Shown: positions 33,579-42,047 of the stretch, piece by piece
Layout of the letters: each line of letters begins with the position of its first letter
Numbering within the stretch: the stretch's first letter is position 1
NCBI GenBank assembly: GCA_023251835.1
Contig: JAHEXZ010000043.1
Coordinates: forward strand, 1-45,625
Origin: Bacteroidota bacterium
GTDB taxonomy: Bacteria; Bacteroidota; Bacteroidia; 2-12-FULL-35-15
Direction of reading: 5' to 3'
Length of the DNA: 45,625 nucleotides
Notes under the pieces: generated by a model
What the model saw: the letters and a program-made list of their open reading frames with translations, nothing else
What the model was told of the DNA's origin: nothing
Databases searched by the model: none
Program-made: the position numbers and the translations under genes

Positions 33579-36461
33579 TTATTTTATGACTATTAACTTC
33601 TGTGTTAACTTTTTATTTCCGGCTGTCAGCTGACAATAATACAATCCACCTGCAAGTGATGATGTATCAAAAACAAACTGATGCCTGCCTGCTGATAATT
33701 TTTCATTTTTAATAGCCATAATTTCTTTGCCCATCATATCCACTATTTTCAGATTAGCTACTGTTTCATCCGTAACATATACAACAATTACAGATTCATT
33801 TAACACCGGGTTTGGGTAAAGAATCATGCCATTTGCATTATCTGCAGTTCCATATTGCGTTACTGTGCTTAAATTTAGTCCATCGTATTTAGCCTGTGCA
33901 TTTATTGCACTTGTTTGTATATCGGTTAAATTATCTCCTGCAATCAATGCAAATGCCACTCTGACAGAATCTCCTGCGGCAATAGTATATGGTCCTGTAC
34001 TCACTACATCAATTATATCAACACCGCTGCCTGATATGCCTGCATTGGCACGATTTGTAGAAAGTGTGGTATATTTTTCTGTTGCATCGAATCCACTATT
34101 AAACAAATCTACACCTCCGGCACCACCAGATATATTGTCGATTGCATAATGCACCACAGGGGCTGAATTAGTAAGCAATTTAACACCGGCATACGTTCCG
34201 TTTGTTCCCGTGTAATAGGCATATCCCATTTTATTTGCAGCGTCAAAAGAAGCCCTGTTAGAAGCAAATGTGGCTACATCTATATCCCAGTCTGAAAAAA
34301 TACCGGCATACAAATTATTTAAGGGACTGCCACCTGTATTAGAAATAACATATTGCACAATCACATATTTTCTGTCACCCGCAGTACTCCATGCAAATGC
34401 TTTATGATGAACTGTGATTGGTAAAGGAGCCACAGCAAGGTTATCTTTAAATGTTCCATCTACATCAAAATCAGAAAATACAGAAGGATTGATATTCCGC
34501 GCAGCCACTATGGACTGAAAATCTGCTTCCGGAACCGTAACGCCTCTTATGGCATCAGACACCTGGCTGGCATTGATTCCTACCATTAACCCCGCTTCAT
34601 ATAAAATAGTACCATTATTCATATAGTTAAATCCTAAGCCTCCGCTCTGACTTTCCTGGCTATAGCCGATACGTCCGGCACTGCTTATTGTTGTAGCCAC
34701 ATCGTTAATGGTTATATTGATGTAATCAACATTTACAATAACTGTAAAAAATTCATAAGCGGTGTAAGATGTCGCAGGATCAGAATAGGTTAACTTAAAC
34801 AATACCGACTGGTTTTGCGGAGTGCCGGAAAGTATTTTAACAGTGAATGGGTCACTAGTATTATTGGCTGTTCCCAAAGTTGCAATAGCTCCTAAAGTAG
34901 TGGTATTATCAAGAATCTGCACATAAGCCGAAGTAGAAGACAGGGTTGCAGTTAAATTTGTTGTTGGCCCCAGATAATTGGTATGGCTGCCCGCTATACG
35001 AAGTGTATCATTTATTACGAAGGTATTATCATTATTATCAGTAATTGTACGTTGAGTTGTAACAACAGAGGGCGATAAAGCCTGTGTGAGTGCGTTGTAT
35101 AAATTGATACGTCCATTACCCAATTTGTTGGCATAAATAGGACTCATCAGATTATAAATATTGTCACAGGTAGTTTTCAGCCGCTCTCCAACCTGTAAAG
35201 CCGTATAAGAAGGATAAAAAGATTTAATAATAGCAGCAGCTCCTGCAGCACAGGGTGAAGCCATAGAAGTACCCGTTTGCGATGAATACGAATTGGTAGG
35301 ATAAGTGGAATAAATGCTTTCTCCTGGAGCACACACATCAACAGTATAATTATAATTGGAACTGGATGAACGTCTGTCGTCACTTTTGGTATTGGCAACG
35401 CTTATAACATAATTAAAAGCCGCAGGATAAAAAGGCTCGTCCGTTCCATTGTTCCCTGCTGCTGCAACAACAAGTGCATCCATATTAATAGTCGCATAAT
35501 CTACAACATCCTGTCCTAACTGGCTTGATGTTTCACTGCCCCAGGAGCAGTTGATAACGGCACATCCATGATCGGCTGCATAGGTAATACCTTCATAAGA
35601 TTGCGTAAGAGCACCGGTAGCATCTGCAATTTTAACAGGTAAAAATTTGCATTTAAAACCAATGCCTGCTACTCCTGTAGCATTATCAACAGAAGCGGCT
35701 GCAATACCTGAAACATGCACTCCATGAGAATTTCCACCATAGGTGGGGTTGTTATCATTTTCTCCTAAATCCCAGCCCGAAAAATTGTCAATATAACCAT
35801 CCCCGTCATTATCGCCTCCGCCAACAGGGTCGGCATAGTTATGTTTAATATTGTTTTTTAAGTCAGGGTGATTGGGTTCAACACCTGTATCCGTAATGCC
35901 AATCACAATATTGGTATCACCACGGGCTGTTGTTGTATTTACACCCCAGGCTGCTTCTGCCTGAATATTAGTAATAGCATACTGGTTGAGTAAATCCGGA
36001 TCATTTGGTGTATAGCACAAATGAGGAATATAATGCGGTTCGGCATATTGAAATAAATGCAATGCCAGGCATTTGTTTATAACCTTTTCTAAGGAAGCGT
36101 CTGCTGTATAGTGGAATTCATAAATCAACGTCAAATCCGCCAGCTTTTCCCCTCTTTCATTTATAAGTCGCTCCGGAGCTTTTGCATGGGGGAATTTTAT
36201 TTTCAGACCCTGACCAGCAACGTTGGTATACAATTGCTTAAAAAGTGGATGCTCAATCCCTGTTGATGTGCAAACAGACCGAAACTCCGGCTTTACTTTT
36301 AATACTACCGTTTTTTCTAAATAATCACCGGTTTTGGCTGTAGCGGGCAGCTTAAATAAGCCTTGCGACAATTTAACATTTCCGTCAATAGCCTGAGAAA
36401 ACAAGCCTGAGGTAAAAAAACAAGCCAATATAATTATTGACAGATGTGTGGATTGTCGCAT
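33579..36461 (-). CDS. Subtilisin-like serine protease (S8) with T9SS type A sorting domain
   Basis: A secreted protease of 960 residues. A signal peptide covers about 1-23. Residues about 45-145 resemble a subtilase propeptide. The S8 catalytic triad is intact: Asp191 in GITDTGVEPNHPD, His246 in SHGVHVSG and Ser399 in GTSMASP, with the oxyanion Asn337 in AAAGNNG. Residues about 470-870 are beta-rich and hold no family I recognise; a calcium-like DNDGDGYIDN loop lies at 218-226 inside the protease domain. The last 80 residues (ILYPNPVLNESVIVVYV to the end) are a T9SS type A sorting domain, so the enzyme should reach the cell surface or medium. It probably serves nutrient capture or processing of surface proteins. 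It diverges from the PadR gene. Confidence 0.94.
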   Translation of the reverse strand: MRQSTHLSIIILACFFTSGLFSQAIDGNVKLSQGLFKLPATAKTGDYLEKTVVLKVKPEFRSVCTSTGIEHPLFKQLYTNVAGQGLKIKFPHAKAPERLINERGEKLADLTLIYEFHYTADASLEKVINKCLALHLFQYAEPHYIPHLCYTPNDPDLLNQYAITNIQAEAAWGVNTTTARGDTNIVIGITDTGVEPNHPDLKNNIKHNYADPVGGGDNDGDGYIDNFSGWDLGENDNNPTYGGNSHGVHVSGIAAASVDNATGVAGIGFKCKFLPVKIADATGALTQSYEGITYAADHGCAVINCSWGSETSSQLGQDVVDYATINMDALVVAAAGNNGTDEPFYPAAFNYVISVANTKSDDRRSSSSNYNYTVDVCAPGESIYSTYPTNSYSSQTGTSMASPCAAGAAAIIKSFYPSYTALQVGERLKTTCDNIYNLMSPIYANKLGNGRINLYNALTQALSPSVVTTQRTITDNNDNTFVINDTLRIAGSHTNYLGPTTNLTATLSSTSAYVQILDNTTTLGAIATLGTANNTSDPFTVKILSGTPQNQSVLFKLTYSDPATSYTAYEFFTVIVNVDYINITINDVATTISSAGRIGYSQESQSGGLGFNYMNNGTILYEAGLMVGINASQVSDAIRGVTVPEADFQSIVAARNINPSVFSDFDVDGTFKDNLAVAPLPITVHHKAFAWSTAGDRKYVIVQYVISNTGGSPLNNLYAGIFSDWDIDVATFASNRASFDAANKMGYAYYTGTNGTYAGVKLLTNSAPVVHYAIDNISGGAGGVDLFNSGFDATEKYTTLSTNRANAGISGSGVDIIDVVSTGPYTIAAGDSVRVAFALIAGDNLTDIQTSAINAQAKYDGLNLSTVTQYGTADNANGMILYPNPVLNESVIVVYVTDETVANLKIVDMMGKEIMAIKNEKLSAGRHQFVFDTSSLAGGLYYCQLTAGNKKLTQKLIVIK

Positions 36462-36658
36462 TTATAAACTGTTTAGGGAGTTAAACCATAGAGCCAATGT
36501 AAGGATTCTTTCTTAAAAAGTCAATTTTGAATATCAACCCTACTTATAGAAATTCGAATCTATTCGATTCCCTTTTATCTGATTTTTAAGGTACATGATA
36601 AAAATTTTAACCCCCCACTCATATTTTCATTTTGAAAATCAAAGACTTGCAAAATATT

Positions 36659-36683
36659 TAGTACCATGTATTGCAAGGTACTA
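36659..36683. promoter_or_regulatory. Palindromic operator candidate (TAGTACC-N11-GGTACTA)
   Basis: Two perfect 7-bp half sites at 36659-36665 and 36677-36683, upstream of the PadR-type gene and overlapping the -33 position of its predicted promoter. A third GTAC lies at 36689. The position suits autoregulation by the adjacent PadR protein; the assignment is an inference. Confidence 0.55.
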
Positions 36684-36701
36684 TTTTTGTACATATATTT
36701 G
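36671..36701 (+). promoter_or_regulatory. Promoter of the padR-pspC pair
   Basis: TTG at 36671-36673 and TATATTTG at 36694-36701 are 20 bp apart, which fits the Bacteroidota -33/-7 pattern. A second TAnnTTTG match (TATTTTTG, 36682-36689) overlaps it. The box lies 39 bp before the padR start. Confidence 0.6.
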
Positions 36702-36740
36702 CATCGTCAAATTAAATGAACAACATATACCCCTGATAAA

Positions 36741-37076
36741 ATGAACATTGAAAACACAAAAGCACAGATGAAAAAGGGTATCCTGGAGTTTTGTATCCTG
36801 TCGATTCTTTCACATGAAGATCATTATCCTTCCGAAATAATCAGTAAAATGAAAGATGCAAAACTATTAGTGGTAGAAGGCACCCTTTATCCTTTACTAA
36901 TGCGGTTAAAAAATGACGGACTGTTGAGTTACCGGTGGGAAGAATCAACCTCCGGCCCGCCACGCAAATACTATAAACTAACTCCGCCCGGTGAGCAGTT
37001 TTTAAAAGAACTGGAAACTACCTGGACAGAACTGGTAGATGCAGTAAACAGAACAACACAGAAAAAGCTTAGTTAA
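36741..37076 (+). CDS. PadR-family transcriptional regulator
   Basis: A 111-residue winged-helix repressor of the short PadR class. It shows MKKGILEFCILSILSHEDHYPSEIISKM at the start, VVEGTLYPLLMRLKNDGLL for the recognition region and GPPRKYYKLTPPGEQFLKELETTW for the wing and dimer helix. PadR-like proteins often control adjacent membrane-stress or efflux genes, and the 34-bp gap to the PspC-domain gene makes that gene its obvious partner. A perfect palindrome in its promoter region supports autoregulation. The inducer is unknown. Confidence 0.93.
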   Translation: MNIENTKAQMKKGILEFCILSILSHEDHYPSEIISKMKDAKLLVVEGTLYPLLMRLKNDGLLSYRWEESTSGPPRKYYKLTPPGEQFLKELETTWTELVDAVNRTTQKKLS

Positions 37077-37110
37077 CTATTAAACCTGAAACTTTAAACC
37101 CATAGAACCC

Positions 37111-38793
37111 ATGAAACGCACCATAACCATGAACCTGAGCGGTATAGTTTTTCACATCGAAGAAGATGCTTATGAAAAATTAAACCAATACCTGCAAACC
37201 ATTAAAAGCTATTTTAAAGATGCTGAAGGCTGCGATGAAATTATGAATGACATAGAATCACGTATTGCCGAGATGCTACAGGGAAAAGTAAGTAATACCA
37301 AACAAGCTGTAATAATGGCTGATGTACAAAACGTAATTTCCGTAATGGGCAGCCCTGAAGAGTTTGCTGGCGACAATGCAAGTGGAAAAGATAGTGCTGA
37401 AAAGCAGAGGAACAACAACTCTTCATCCTATGCGCATACGGGAAGAAGACGCATTTTCCGCGACCCCGATAATAGAATAATTGGTGGGGTATGTTCCTGT
37501 ATTGCTAATTATTTTGATTTTGATCCAATATGGTTGCGTGCAGCCTTTGCTATCAGCTTTTTTGCTTTTGGTACAGGTTTTTTATTGTACTTTGTATTGC
37601 TTATCATTATCCCTAAAGCCACAACTACTGCCGAAAAGCTGGAGATGCGAGGAGAAAAAGTAGATGTCAATAACATTGGAAAGGCAGTGAATGAGGAGTT
37701 CCAGGAATTCAAAAAAAAAATGAATGACCTTGGAAAAGAAATGCAATCCCCCGAAAATAAGGAACGGATAAGATCTACAGCACAAAAAACAGGTGATTTT
37801 ATTAAAGAGCTATTATACCGTTTTTTTAAAATTGTTGGTAAGGCAGCAGCATTCATTCTTATATTTTTGGGTATTGTATTAACAGTTGCTTTATTAGCTA
37901 CACTGTTTGGTCGTGGAACTATTTCTGTTTTTGATACTCCGGGCAATAACATCCGTTTTTCCCTGTATGAACTCAGTGCTGCAATTCTACCGGCTGATTT
38001 GCCTGTTCAATTATTGGTAACAGGACTGATTTTATTCATCGGTATCCCCTTGTTATCTATGATTTATGGTGGAATCCGGTTTTTGTTCGGAATAAAACAA
38101 AAAAACAGGATTGTAAAATATAGTGCAAACCTGTTGTGGCTGCTTGGATTAGGTATACTTGTATATGTGGGTATTCAATTGGGCTCCGATTTTTCTGAAC
38201 AGGCAAGCAACAGACAAACAATTTCTGTTATACAACCTAAAGGAAACACGCTTTATCTTGATTTGAACGTAGCTCCTAAAAACGATGAAGAAGTAAGCTA
38301 CCGCCATCGCCACAAAATACATTTTGGAGGCTGGACAGTGGTTTCAAAAGATGAAAACAAATTTCTATTGGGATATCCAACACTGGATATTATCCAAAGT
38401 ACAAGTGATAACTTTGAGTTGGTTGCTATAAAAACTGCAAATGGTTTTGATAAAAAAGAAGCAGCATACCGTGCAAAAAATATTGATTATATAATTACTC
38501 AAACAGATTCATTAATTGAATTTAACAGCTTTTTTGATATATCAGCAACCGATAAGTTAAGAGCTCAGGATGTTCGATTACTTTTAAAAGTTCCGGCAGG
38601 TAAATCTATATTTCTTAGCAAACGCATGGAGGACATTATATTTGATATTGATAATGTAAATGATGCACTTGACAGCGATATGGTAAACCGTAAATGGATG
38701 ATGACCAAACGTGGCCTTGAGTGTGTCGACTGCGATGGATTGGAAAATGCGGGCATTCCTTTGCCACCAGCACCGCCTGCGAAGCCCGAATAA
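37111..38793 (+). CDS. PspC-domain membrane protein
   Basis: A membrane protein of 560 residues paired with the PadR regulator. Residues 1-90 form a soluble domain (MKRTITMNLSGIVFHIEEDAY, MLQGKVSNTKQAVI, VISVMGSPEEF) that I associate with Bacteroidota PspC proteins. The PspC domain covers about 112-170 (RIFRDPDNRIIGGVCSCIANYF then a hydrophobic span). Three more predicted membrane spans follow, near 240-265, 292-325 and 335-355. The last 190 residues form a soluble domain, probably periplasmic, ending in a Pro/Ala-rich tail. PspC proteins sense or respond to envelope stress in other bacteria; here the role is inferred. No PspA or PspB gene is in the window. Confidence 0.92.
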   Translation: MKRTITMNLSGIVFHIEEDAYEKLNQYLQTIKSYFKDAEGCDEIMNDIESRIAEMLQGKVSNTKQAVIMADVQNVISVMGSPEEFAGDNASGKDSAEKQRNNNSSSYAHTGRRRIFRDPDNRIIGGVCSCIANYFDFDPIWLRAAFAISFFAFGTGFLLYFVLLIIIPKATTTAEKLEMRGEKVDVNNIGKAVNEEFQEFKKKMNDLGKEMQSPENKERIRSTAQKTGDFIKELLYRFFKIVGKAAAFILIFLGIVLTVALLATLFGRGTISVFDTPGNNIRFSLYELSAAILPADLPVQLLVTGLILFIGIPLLSMIYGGIRFLFGIKQKNRIVKYSANLLWLLGLGILVYVGIQLGSDFSEQASNRQTISVIQPKGNTLYLDLNVAPKNDEEVSYRHRHKIHFGGWTVVSKDENKFLLGYPTLDIIQSTSDNFELVAIKTANGFDKKEAAYRAKNIDYIITQTDSLIEFNSFFDISATDKLRAQDVRLLLKVPAGKSIFLSKRMEDIIFDIDNVNDALDSDMVNRKWMMTKRGLECVDCDGLENAGIPLPPAPPAKPE

Positions 38794-38810
38794 AAGTTTA
38801 TTAACTTTTT
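38792..38810. terminator. Weak AT-rich hairpin at the PspC gene end and tRNA 3' side
   Basis: AAAAGTT (38792-38798) and AACTTTT (38803-38809) form a 7-bp stem with a TATT loop, overlapping the PspC-domain gene's stop codon. It may end transcription from both this gene and the convergent tRNA gene. Confidence 0.4.
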
Positions 38811-38818
38811 ACTTACAG

Positions 38819-38890
<72 letters not shown>

Positions 38891-38891
38891 A

Positions 38892-38959
38892 TATACTTCG
38901 GCTAAATGCCCCGATAGCTATCGGGTTTGCGAAAAACAGCAAACTCCTCTGCTCAGTAT
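38892..38959 (+). repeat. Family 1 palindromic repeat, copy D (68 bp, divergent)
   Basis: It keeps the end TATACTTCGGCTAAAT and the other end CTCTGCTCAGTAT. Between them it carries a perfect inner palindrome CCCGATAGCTATCGGG (38910-38925) and a GTTTGC/GCAAAC pair. It lies directly upstream of the tRNA-Thr 5' end. A further TTTTGC/GCAAAA hairpin and a second CAGTATAA end follow up to 39010. Confidence 0.75.
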
Positions 38960-39010
38960 TACTGACTCTACCCCGTTTTGCTATCGCAAAATTAGTAAGG
39001 TTCAGTATAA

Positions 39011-39754
39011 TTAATAACTATAATTACCTGCTTTATCAACAGATAGATTAAGCTCCTGCAGTGTAACCTGGAAAAGGTCATAACCTGTTTTCAGATTATC
39101 CCAGAAGTCTAATACTATTTTATTGTTCTTATAATATTCTTTATACTTCGCTATATTAGATTCAGTAAATTTAAAAGGAAAAATATATACAGGAATTTTC
39201 TGTTGTCCATTATGTTTTGCCTGTATGGCGTAAATATAAATTTCCTTTATTTTATCATTGGTCATAGGCATACAGCCAATGGTAACACACTCGCCATGTA
39301 TAAAAATATCACCTCCCAGGTTTTTTGCTGTGCTTTTTAGTTTATCTGATTTGTTAGGATAGCTAACCCCTAATGATAAATAATAACTACTGGAAGGATT
39401 ATATTTCTCAATATAATAAAAACCTTCCGGCACCTGACCATCGCCTATCATACGTTTAGGTCCCGGTTCCCCGGAACTGGCACAAATGGGGTAACTGATC
39501 AACTTCTTATACTTTTGTTCATTTTTATTTTTGGCATAAATAACCAGCTCCTGCTCGCTTTTAAAAACAGTAATAAGAATATGGAAGTTATTTATATCTA
39601 AGTTCTGCTCTTTTAATTTTTTTGTTACCACATCTTCTTTATCCCTGTATGCAGTTTTTACGCGTTCATACTTTTTTTGTTCTGATAAGAAGTCAGTAGT
39701 TACAACAAAAGCCGTTATAAACAGTATAAATATGAGTAAAAACAGGGTTCGCAT
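39011..39754 (-). CDS. L,D-transpeptidase (YkuD), YafK-type
   Basis: An exported murein L,D-transpeptidase of 247 residues that cross-links or edits peptidoglycan in the periplasm. The N-terminal hydrophobic segment (residues 2-20) is a signal or membrane anchor. The YkuD domain spans about 55-195: MIGDGQVPEGFYYI (102-115), IFIHGECVTIGCMPM with His153 and the catalytic Cys161, and MTNDKIKEIY after it. The overlapping TGATG with the upstream DUF1287 stop codon fixes ATG 39754 and indicates translational coupling. It is the last gene of a three-gene wall-related set. Confidence 0.92.
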   Translation of the reverse strand: MRTLFLLIFILFITAFVVTTDFLSEQKKYERVKTAYRDKEDVVTKKLKEQNLDINNFHILITVFKSEQELVIYAKNKNEQKYKKLISYPICASSGEPGPKRMIGDGQVPEGFYYIEKYNPSSSYYLSLGVSYPNKSDKLKSTAKNLGGDIFIHGECVTIGCMPMTNDKIKEIYIYAIQAKHNGQQKIPVYIFPFKFTESNIAKYKEYYKNNKIVLDFWDNLKTGYDLFQVTLQELNLSVDKAGNYSY

Positions 39755-40341
39755 CAATCGACAGATTTTTTGTAAAAATAATGTCCTATAATTTTAAAAT
39801 CAAATAAACAATCTTCGAGTACTTGTCCTGCACCAATATTATGAACTATCTGGTATCGTTTACCGTCAGCAGATTTTTTATCAACTACAATACCAATATG
39901 GGTTATATTGCCTCCAAGGTTCCAGCAAACAATGTCTCCCGGTTTGTAATCATCTGTATTGCCGGATATTGCTTTTACCTGTCCATTTCTTGAGAAAAAA
40001 GTCATCAGGTTGGGAACCCGTCTGTGATCGATGTTTTTATCCGGTTTACTTAAACCCCATTTGTTGGGATATTTTTTAAAATTGATTTTTATATCTTCAT
40101 ACACTTCTTTTTGGAGATCTATGGAAAGTGAGCGGTAGGCTCTTATTACCACATCTGTACATACTCCACGGTCGCTGGGGATATCTCCATTCGGATACGG
40201 AATAGTAAAATAGGACGGATCATAGTTTACTTTTTGTATTGTTAGTTTCAAAGCCGCATCCGATAGCTGTTTTGCAAAATCATTTTGTGCATGAGCTAAT
40301 GATATAAACAATAGAAAGCCATAAAGTATGAATCTTTTCAT
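39754..40341 (-). CDS. DUF1287 family exported protein (NlpC/P60-like fold)
   Basis: A 195-residue exported protein with a signal peptide (MKRFILYGFLLFISLAHAQ). The domain has the DUF1287 landmarks DIPSDRGVCTDVVIRAYR (with the likely nucleophile Cys62), NIDHRRVPNLMTFF, and PGDIVCWNLGGNITHIGIVV with a His. That Cys...His arrangement is like the NlpC/P60 cysteine hydrolases, so a peptidoglycan-acting amidase is plausible, but activity of the family is not settled. It follows the S41 protease gene with a 5-bp gap and overlaps the L,D-transpeptidase gene by 1 bp. Confidence 0.9.
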   Translation of the reverse strand: MKRFILYGFLLFISLAHAQNDFAKQLSDAALKLTIQKVNYDPSYFTIPYPNGDIPSDRGVCTDVVIRAYRSLSIDLQKEVYEDIKINFKKYPNKWGLSKPDKNIDHRRVPNLMTFFSRNGQVKAISGNTDDYKPGDIVCWNLGGNITHIGIVVDKKSADGKRYQIVHNIGAGQVLEDCLFDFKIIGHYFYKKSVD

Positions 40342-40346
40342 TTTGC

Positions 40347-41999
40347 TTATTTTTTATGTAAAATTCCATAATACATTTCAGGAGAACTCAGAATTTCCTT
40401 CGCTTTTATAATTTCAGGATCTGTTGGCAGCGCATTCTGAATCATCCCCGTATTGTAATAGTATCTTGTTGCAATTTCCTTCTGTAATGCCCTTTTGATA
40501 ATCTCTTTATTCTGAATCAACATATCTTTTTTTGACTTGATTACCTGATCGTATAGTAGCTTATACTTTTTGTTAAACAGATGTATTGTATTGTTTTTAG
40601 TTAATATATCTTCAAACTCCTTCAGTTTTTCTTCCTCAGCAATTTTAAAGGTATATTTTTTCTTTTCTGCAAAACGAAGGAAATCATAAAAGCCAATATC
40701 TGTAACAACAATTTTATCCGCAGGAATTTTTATTGTTTTTGTATTACGAAAATAAGTTACATAATCAAAAATCAATGAAGCATTATTGAGTGCATCTAAA
40801 ACGGGTACACTTGTTAGCAAAGGCTCTGTTTTAATGTCGGGCTCTATTCCACCTATATCATATACCTTTCGACCATTCTTGGTGTAGAATGCTTTTTTTA
40901 AAGTATCCGGAAAAATACTTTCTTTGCCATTGATATAGCGTTTGGAATAATCGCGTTTCTGGATACATCGTCCGGAAGGAGTATAATAACGTGCTGCTGT
41001 CACATACAAACTTGTTCCATAGCCAGGGAACCGTGTTCCCTGTATAAGCCCTTTTCCAAATGTTTTTTGTCCGATAATTACAGCCCTGTCTAAGTCCTGC
41101 ATTGCTCCTGTAAATATTTCTCCTGCAGAAATAGTGTTGCTGTTGGTAAGTATTACTATGGGAATAAGCGTATCAACGGGTTCATTGTGTGTTATATTGT
41201 TGTAGTCATTTGCTTTGCCGCGCACATGAATAATAATAGTGTTTTTAGGGATAAACACATTTACACAATTAACGGCTTCTTCCACCAGCCCTCCAATATT
41301 ATCACGAAAATCAAGAATAATAGATTTTAGTTTTATGTTTTTTTTCAGCTCTTTTACAGCATCTGCAAATTGACGATCTGAACCAGCTAAAAACTGCTGC
41401 ACCAGTATATATCCTATACCATTTGTAGTATCAAGTATTGAATAAAAGGGTATGGATTGATTAATAATCTGCTTTCGTATAATTCTTTTTTTTATGAACC
41501 CTACATACGGTCTGTTAACAGTAATATTTACAGCCGTTTCCGGCTCCCCTTTCAGCATAGCAATAACACTATCTAAAGATTTTCCTTTAACAGACTGGCT
41601 ATCGATTTCTACATATACATCACCTGCCCTTAAATCATTTTGTTGTGCACCATAACCTTCAATAGGATATGTAATAATAACAGCAGAATCTCTATAGATT
41701 ACACGTGCACCAATTCCGGAATACGCTATTCCCTGCCATACTTTAACACGTTCTGCTGTTTCTTTTTCATCAAAAAAAACAGTATGTGGATCTACAGATT
41801 TTACCATGCCGTCAATCGCCCTGCGTATAAGTATATCAGAATCTAATGTATCTACAAATTCTGCTTTCAGCATTTTAAAAACAGATGAAAATAAACGTAT
41901 ATTTTTAGTATCTTTCTCTTCTTCGGTGCTGGTGATGAGAAAAGCAGAAGTAATAATTATGATTAGTAGTGGCAGAATATATACTAATTTTTTCTTCAT
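40347..41999 (-). CDS. S41 C-terminal processing protease with PDZ domain
   Basis: A periplasmic or membrane-anchored processing protease of 550 residues. A hydrophobic anchor covers about 5-23. The order is an N-terminal helical region, a PDZ domain (about 90-165, with LRAGDVYVEIDSQSVKG), the S41 core (about 190-370) and a helical C-terminus (about 400-550). The catalytic pair is Ser291 in SNTISAGEIF and Lys316 in GQKTFGKGLIQ; DFRDNIGG at 230-237 is the conserved strand before the site. CtpA-like enzymes trim cell-wall hydrolases and lipoproteins, which fits the two downstream wall genes. It is the first gene of the set. Confidence 0.94.
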   Translation of the reverse strand: MKKKLVYILPLLIIIITSAFLITSTEEEKDTKNIRLFSSVFKMLKAEFVDTLDSDILIRRAIDGMVKSVDPHTVFFDEKETAERVKVWQGIAYSGIGARVIYRDSAVIITYPIEGYGAQQNDLRAGDVYVEIDSQSVKGKSLDSVIAMLKGEPETAVNITVNRPYVGFIKKRIIRKQIINQSIPFYSILDTTNGIGYILVQQFLAGSDRQFADAVKELKKNIKLKSIILDFRDNIGGLVEEAVNCVNVFIPKNTIIIHVRGKANDYNNITHNEPVDTLIPIVILTNSNTISAGEIFTGAMQDLDRAVIIGQKTFGKGLIQGTRFPGYGTSLYVTAARYYTPSGRCIQKRDYSKRYINGKESIFPDTLKKAFYTKNGRKVYDIGGIEPDIKTEPLLTSVPVLDALNNASLIFDYVTYFRNTKTIKIPADKIVVTDIGFYDFLRFAEKKKYTFKIAEEEKLKEFEDILTKNNTIHLFNKKYKLLYDQVIKSKKDMLIQNKEIIKRALQKEIATRYYYNTGMIQNALPTDPEIIKAKEILSSPEMYYGILHKK

Positions 42000-42047
42000 A
42001 AAAATGCATTTTGAAAAAACCTTTTGAGAACAGTCCTCCCTGTGTAA

